DNA from: Neostapfia colusana
Taxonomy: Eukaryota; Streptophyta; Magnoliopsida; Poales; Poaceae
Assembly: GCA_030760725.1 (NCBI GenBank)
Contig: JASWHV010000016.1
Coordinates: 18,529,084-18,593,083 of the forward strand
Direction of reading: 5' to 3'
Length of the DNA: 64,000 nucleotides
The position numbers and the translations under genes were made by a program. Numbering within the stretch: the first letter of the stretch is position 1; every line of letters begins with the position of its first letter. The notes under the pieces were generated by a model. The model was not told the DNA's origin, did no database searches, and saw only the letters and a list, made by a program, of their open reading frames with translations. This document shows, piece by piece, positions 58,901 through 64,000 of the stretch.

Positions 58901-59743
58901 ACATTTGGCTGACGGGTGAAAGGTGGTTGCATACAACGTCCGTGATGGTTGCTGTAGGCAACATCGAGTACGGGCGTATGTGACGGGTTATCCGGGTAAC
59001 CCTGCAGGTGTAAATCGATTATAATCGCCGTCCCTCGCGGTCATTGAGTACCATTTGTTCACTGTACCGTGACGTAGAAAGAACAGGCTAGTTACATGTT
59101 AAAATGTTGCTGATTAAAAGATGGACTTGATTATTAATGTTTGCTATAGTTTAGAGCTAATTAAAGTTCCTTTCAACTTTGGGCAAAGTACATGAGAGAA
59201 ATGTGTTTCTTGTTTGATTGCGGTTCTCTCATGTGCCTTAGCGTAAGGTTCTCCACAACCTGCAGCTAAAACTTGAAAGTAAGGTTCCACTAATTAGGCG
59301 AGTCCTTTGCAACTTTTTTTACCTCATGTACCTATCACCCCTCATGTAGAAGTTTCATGTTTAGGAGAGATGGGTCAGTCTTGCTGAGCCTTCGTGCTCA
59401 CTGCTTGTGTTTGAAGCTTTTGCAGGGTTCTATGAGGAAGGGACTCCCGAGGAGGAGACGGAATCCCAGGAGGGGAATCCCGTCGAGTGGGAGTCGTGCA
59501 CGCCTCCGTGTTAGTGTGCGTGTGTGCTAGCAAGGACACGTTCACGGGCTGAACGAGAACTTGATGCGTAGTCTACGCTCGTGAGTGTGGACCGAACACA
59601 TTTTGTTGTAAAAATGTTCTTAAACCCGTTTATGTAATAAAACTTTGCTTCCGCTTTGTACCTTTGATGTGTGTTATTCAGTGCTGTGCAACACAGCACC
59701 CCTCAGCGTGATCCTGGCTCGACAAGACCGTGGGATCGTGTCA
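55988..59743 (+). repeat. 5' LTR of element D (3756 bp)
   Basis: Starts TGTAAGGGCCCC, ends CGTGTCA. Collinear with the C LTR except for a loss of roughly 280 bases at about 58816, where GAGTAG of the hairpin joins directly to GTTGAGAGCTCG. The lost part includes the GTGTCGATTGAGGACCGA block kept by the other long LTRs. Confidence 0.9.
59636..59641 (+). terminator. Likely polyadenylation signal in D LTR
   Basis: AATAAA, same position as in both C LTRs. Confidence 0.55.
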
Positions 59744-59747
59744 GCGT

Positions 59748-59759
59748 TGGTATCAGAGC
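59748..59759 (+). promoter_or_regulatory. Primer-binding site of D (initiator Met tRNA)
   Basis: TGGTATCAGAGC, four bases after the LTR end. Confidence 0.95.
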
Positions 59760-61245
59760 TCGCTTGAGGTTTAACACACTAAAAAGGTCATCTTTTTCAA
59801 AAATCCAGTGAGGAACGAGTTAGTAGCCCGTATAAGGATGTTATTAGTGTATAGAAAGTGGCATACTAACCTATTTGTCTATGTCGGAATATCGTGCATC
59901 TCGGGACATTTATGTCTTGGGGGGGTGCACGTAAGCGTTGTCCACCAGTGCGCACAAGCTGAAGGGTGGAGCCCCATGGGTGGCAGGTAACCCGACCCGC
60001 TTTAATATCCTCTACGACTCTTCATGTCGTTTAGGGTATTCGAGAAACGTCTGTCCCTGGCGTGTGTGGTGCAATTTGGGAGACCCCGTCACATGGTCAG
60101 TAACGTGAACACGTAGCTCAAGACGCGTTTGGCTTGAGAACATCCGGGCGAGTGATGACGGCCGGGTGTACGAACTGTATGGATACCGGGCTCGGTGTGC
60201 AGCCGAGTCTGACGATTGCTTGAGTTATTTGCAGGTAGTCTAACCAAGAAATGGCAGAGGTGTAGCATCCGTGTGCGAGAGACATTTAGTGCTACTGAAC
60301 TAACGAAGCCAGCTAAGTCCGGTATAGGTTTTTCTTTATGAGGACGTAATACCGACATGATCTGGTGACGCATCGACGTCACACCCCACTAAATGAACAA
60401 CTTCATTGTAAAACTTGAAAGTTTTAATCTGGAGCATTAAAACTTTTCTGTAACCTCTTCCCTTAATCAGGATATTCAAAGTTAACAAGTTTTCAACTTA
60501 TAGGTTGCTAAGGACAGAGCATCCTGTTTTCAGCTGAATTAAGGCTGAAGTTAATCAGAGGTTAGAGGTTGAGTTCTTTCGATTTTTGGTCATATGACAC
60601 ATTTCTGGAAATCTTTGGAAGAGATTTACAACTCTTCTGTTGAGGTCCAGAGGTGTTTCACCCCTTAACCAATCGAAAAATGCAGTAGAGTTGAAACCGT
60701 CCAGAAAACAGGGCAGAGCAAACACTCTCTGTAAACTCTCTGTAAATTGAGCATAACTTCCTGCATAAAAATATAAAAATAGAAAATGAGGTAGTTCTGA
60801 AAATATTATGAAATGGATTACAACTTTGTAACATAAAGTTTTGTCAGATTGGGAGCATAATTAACTGGAATTCTTGGATCAAATCAGTACCTAAAGCAGG
60901 GAGGTGCTGTCCAGTTTTCTCCATTAATTCTGTTAACATTGACATCTCATAACTTTTGAACCAGGACAGATCTTAGGCCAAGAAAATACTTGATGGAAAT
61001 CTATTGAAGTTAGCTTTAATTTTGATGTTGAGCTCCAGAAGCGGTTTTGGCTTTAGCATGGCCTAAATCAGGTTGAAATGGAAACTGGTCAGGGCTGTCA
61101 TGATGGACAGCAGATCAGCAGTCAAATTTGTTTAAATTTGAACTATGATTCCAAGTCCTATGGGTTCAATGACATGTTTTATGTTATAACTCAATGGTTT
61201 ACCATTCAAATAAATATTTGACATTTCTCGAATATATTTTTACAG
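59760..61245 (+). other. Leader of element D
   Basis: Collinear with the C leader. It holds CACGTAAGC (near 59929) and GGCAGGTAACC (near 59975) as candidate splice donors, and the TGGTCAGTAACGTG block (60081-60110). It ends TTTTTACAG directly before the ORF0 ATG. No other gene is seen. Confidence 0.7.
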
Positions 61246-62190
61246 ATGACAGCAGATAAACGGTTCAAGAACGGGTGGGTGGAATCTCACTGTTCTCACC
61301 ACAATGGCTATCCGGAAGCATTGAGGCAGATGCTTCAATATTTCAGGTACAACCAGATGCCGCAGTACTTTGCAAAGGAAGAAGGCGAGGAGGGGAACAA
61401 GGCGCGGGCAATTCATGTAGAGGTTCCTGCAGGACCTACGCCACCCGGGTGGGCGCCGTTCACCGTCACGGTGAGAGGTAGACAACCCGAGGGAATGTGG
61501 CAAGTGGCAGCCCGTGACACCATGTCACGTTTCTGCCAGCTACACATGAGAGCGCTGGAGGGCACTCCATACGCGCTCGTTCCGGTGGAGGGACAGGCTC
61601 ATCATCTGTGGGAAGGGAGGTACCGGGAGGCAACCGATCCGGGTTGCCCAAGGTACAACCTCGCGGAGGCAAACCTTAGCCTCCAAATGAGGGCGGGAAA
61701 GGCCGTGATGGACAGCCAAGCTGTTCATACGGAGCATCTCGCCGCAAGGCTCAAAGAGAGCACAAGTCGTGGAGACCATTTCGAGAGCGCCAACAGCGCA
61801 CTCCGCAATGGGCTCCTTCCGACGATCAAGCGACTGAACGAACAGCATAATAAGTTGCATCATATGAAGAAAGCGAAGAAGAAGAGCCGTGTCGACATCG
61901 CGGCGTTGCAAGAACTGGTGCAGACTCTAACCCAGCAGAATGAGGACCTTACTCAAGAACGAGACGACGCTATTGAGGAAGGGCAAGGCTGGGAAGAAGA
62001 CTACAACCAGGCCATGGACGAGGTGCATGCATTGCAGGACCTCGTACCTCCGGTATTGGGCATACCGGTGGTCTCGGGTCTTCCCGCAATGGGAGAACCC
62101 GAGATGGGAGAAGAGGTGGTAGATCCGGAGCCAGCCGCGGAGGTACCGGAGGAGGACGACCCACAGGAGGTCGAGTTCTACTCCGAGTAG
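61246..62190 (+). CDS. ORF0 of element D: intact 314-residue coiled-coil protein of unknown function
   Basis: The ATG at 61246 directly follows a TTTTTACAG acceptor-like sequence and is shared with C. Residues 1-150 form a folded-looking part with HCSHHNGYPEALRQML, PAGPTPPGW and VRGRQPEGMWQVAARDTM. About 180-270 is a predicted coiled coil (ESANSALRNGLLPTIKRLNE, a KKAKKKSR basic patch, then ALQELVQTLTQQNEDLTQE). The C-terminal 50 residues are very acidic and end EVEFYSE. No signal peptide or membrane segment is apparent. It lies between leader and gag and is absent from E and F. Extra genes here (orf0) are reported in some rice Ty3/gypsy elements, by memory; no enzyme motif is recognised. It is the only long undamaged gene in the window. 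Confidence 0.85.
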   Translation: MTADKRFKNGWVESHCSHHNGYPEALRQMLQYFRYNQMPQYFAKEEGEEGNKARAIHVEVPAGPTPPGWAPFTVTVRGRQPEGMWQVAARDTMSRFCQLHMRALEGTPYALVPVEGQAHHLWEGRYREATDPGCPRYNLAEANLSLQMRAGKAVMDSQAVHTEHLAARLKESTSRGDHFESANSALRNGLLPTIKRLNEQHNKLHHMKKAKKKSRVDIAALQELVQTLTQQNEDLTQERDDAIEEGQGWEEDYNQAMDEVHALQDLVPPVLGIPVVSGLPAMGEPEMGEEVVDPEPAAEVPEEDDPQEVEFYSE

Positions 62191-62463
62191 GGGGTTACGG
62201 TTGCCAAGTAGGGCAGCTAGAGTAGTGTAACCCAAACTTTTGTAACCGGTGACATGTCGCGTAGGCAGTAGCGTATGTATAGACAGTGACGACATGAGCA
62301 CGACTTCTCGGAGACCCGAGTATAATGTATCTTGTATAAATTTTATGCTTTATCAATATATGTGAATATTGTGCAAATTATTCATGCGTCACTTCAATAC
62401 CTACTGTTGCATAAGGAATTTTAAGTATGACATGTACTGATCGCTGCCGTTTCAAATTTCAGA
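62191..62463 (+). other. ORF0-gag spacer of element D with splice-acceptor-like end
   Basis: TACTGAT at 62435-62441 (branch-point-like), a T-rich run and AG at 62461-62462, one base before the gag ATG. Collinear with 22116-22388 of C. Confidence 0.5.
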
Positions 62464-64000
62464 ATGACTCGTAATCGTGCCAACCCAGACGTTGGGGGTT
62501 CCAGTCAAGGGGGAGAAACCTCCCAACAGCCTCCCGAGGACGGGACAGCAGCGACAACAACAGCAAACACCACCACCGCCACCGCCAACGGTTACATTGG
62601 CCGACATCGTTGCGGCAATGGCGGGTTCTCATCAGCAGCACACGGAGTTGCTGCAAACTCTTATTGCTAATACGTCTCGACCAGAGAGGCGTCAAGATTG
62701 TGAGGAGCATCAACAGAGCTCCTACTCTGACTTCCTAGCGACTCATCCCCCGGTATTCTCAAGGGCCGATGAACCCCTCGATGCGGACAACTGGCTCCGC
62801 ACGATAGAGATGAAGTTCGGGCTGCTCCAAATAAGTGAGCAGCGTAAGACTCAGTTCACGGTCCAACAGCTCCAGGGATCCGTGAGCACGTGGTGGCAAA
62901 CTTCTGTGCTTCACAGCCCACCGACCGAGTTATGACCTGGGCGGAGTTCCGGACGGCCTTCAGGGCCTATCACATACCGCCGGGTCTGATGAAGGCGAAG
63001 ACGCAGGAATTCTTACACCTGCAACAAGGGAGCCGGAACGCGCTGGAATATTCCAGGGCGTTCAACGATCTCGCACTCTACGCGTCGTATCACACCGATA
63101 CTGACGAGAAGCGGCGGGACCACTTCTACCAGGGGCTTAACCCGCTCCTGAAGGACAAACTGGCGATGTTCAATCGCGGCAGCCTCAACGACATAATTGA
63201 TGCTGCGATTGTTCAGGAGGACTCCGGCAAGGAGTTAGCGGCGGCGGAGAGAAAGCGAAGTGCGCCGCAAAGCAGCGGAGAAGGAGGCGGTCCTTCTCAG
63301 AAATTTTGGATGGTGAATCGCCCACCATCAGGTCCACGCTGGCAGCCACCACAAAGGCCGATGCCATTCTGCAGTCGGCCGTATTCTTCACTGGCATTCC
63401 GGCCGGCACAGCCAGCACCACCTCCACCACAACAACAGCAGCAGCGGGCGATGCCGCGTGAGTATGCTCCTCAGCAGCGCATGCCGGGCTTTCGTTCCCC
63501 GAGCACCGCACAAGCAGTGGCCACATGTTACAAGTGTGGTCATCCAGGACACTTCGCCAGCAGTTGTCCGGAGAGGCAAGGCGGCGGAGTTGCACCACAA
63601 CTTCCGGGGAGGAATCAGCCCCGGAATCCTACTAATGCGCGGCGGGCAAACCCTAGGCCCGGAACCGTCCACCAGCTTGCCATAGAGGACGTGCCGGATG
63701 GTGAGCCAATCCTTGCGGGTATGTTCCAACTCCACCAGCATCCCGCCATAGTATTGTTTGATTCAGGCGCCACGCATAGCTTCATTAGCCAAGCTTTCAT
63801 TGATAAATATAGCTTGCAAATACTACCCACCGATAGTCCTTATGTGATTTGTTCACCAAAAATTTGAGCAAGCATGATGGTTCCAAAAGCGCCATTAGGC
63901 CTAGAGGGTAGAGTGCACCCTACGTCTCTCATAATTTTAAAGGGACAAAAGGTCAATGTCATCTGAGGGATGTCGTGGTTAACCCGCCACGGCGCTATTT
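62464..64000 (+). pseudogene. gag: gag and protease start of element D, frameshifted, runs off the window
   Basis: The ATG at 62464 gives MTRNRANPDVGGSSQGG. The frame changes near 62540 within the Gln-coding repeat, then TLADIVAAMAGSHQQHTEL, FSRADEPLDADNWLRTIE and GSVSTWW; one base is lost near 62895 and the capsid goes on in the first frame: FRAYHIPPGLMKAKTQEFL, YQGLNPLLKDKLAMFN. The zinc knuckle CYKCGHPGHFASSC (63529-63570) and protease FDSGATHSFIS (about 63760-63790) are intact, but a TGA at 63865-63867 (in the SPGGKIS region) and another near 63965 (VI*GMSW) follow. Not translatable as one polyprotein. Confidence 0.88.

Larger units (their letters stand above)
55988..64000 (+). mobile_element. 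Element D: second ORF0-bearing element, 3' part outside window
   Basis: Order: LTR, primer-binding site, leader, ORF0, gag, protease start. It is collinear with C and close in sequence, but with a full zinc knuckle and protease motif where C is deleted. TTGGA (55983-55987) would be the left target duplication; the right side is not visible. It was inserted into LTR B, close to but independently of C. Confidence 0.9.

Noticed and set aside
1..64000. CRISPR arrays, bacterial operons, phage or defence systems
   Set aside because: All repeats are explained by LTRs; coding regions are plant transposable-element genes with eukaryotic introns and tRNA-primed elements.

Overview
The window is grass-type (Poaceae) nuclear DNA made almost entirely of transposable elements. 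I see no host gene, rRNA, tRNA, CRISPR array or bacterial feature. Indicators are plant long terminal repeat (LTR) retrotransposons of the Ty3/gypsy superfamily with initiator-Met tRNA primer-binding sites, a plant CACTA (En/Spm) transposon with introns, AT-rich LTR flanks around GC-rich islands, and polyprotein motifs like those of monocot chromoviruses. The species cannot be named from sequence alone.

The layout is a nest read from the outside in. (Z) 1-1088 is the right end of a long LTR. (CACTA) 1089-5209 is a decayed second-ORF gene with Transposase_24-like, DUF8039-like and Ulp1-protease-like parts. (A) 5210-8709 is an LTR interrupted by (R) 8710-14561, a CRM/RIRE7-like chromovirus with a short LTR, gag, protease, RT/RNase H and integrase. 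R is interrupted by (B), an older long LTR at 14562-15674 that continues at 55215-55987. B is interrupted twice. Element C (15675-55209) is complete, with a perfect TACTG target duplication. Element D (55988 to beyond 64000) is a sister copy.

Inside C lie (S) a 3.33-kb solo LTR, 24173-27506, with perfect GCATG duplications, and (E) a minus-strand element, 28224-49846, with CTTGC/CTTGT duplications. Inside E is (F), a plus-strand relative, 29837-41485. A deletion at about 29837 removed the 3' half of E and the start of F and left two LTRs head to head as a large inverted repeat. Counting CACTA > A > R > B > C > E > F, the nest is seven levels deep.

C, D, E and F are related chromovirus-type (Del/Tekay-like) elements with LTRs of about 4 kb. 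C and D carry an extra gene (ORF0, coiled-coil) between the leader and gag; E and F lack it. Gag and ORF0 start codons sit at or one base after a splice-acceptor-like AG. Nearly every copy is broken by stops, frameshifts or lost catalytic residues; the only long intact reading frame is ORF0 of D. The most unusual signals are ORF0, the splice-like gene starts, a short LTR hairpin where two independent deletion breakpoints fall, and the inverted LTR pair that could yield hairpin RNA.
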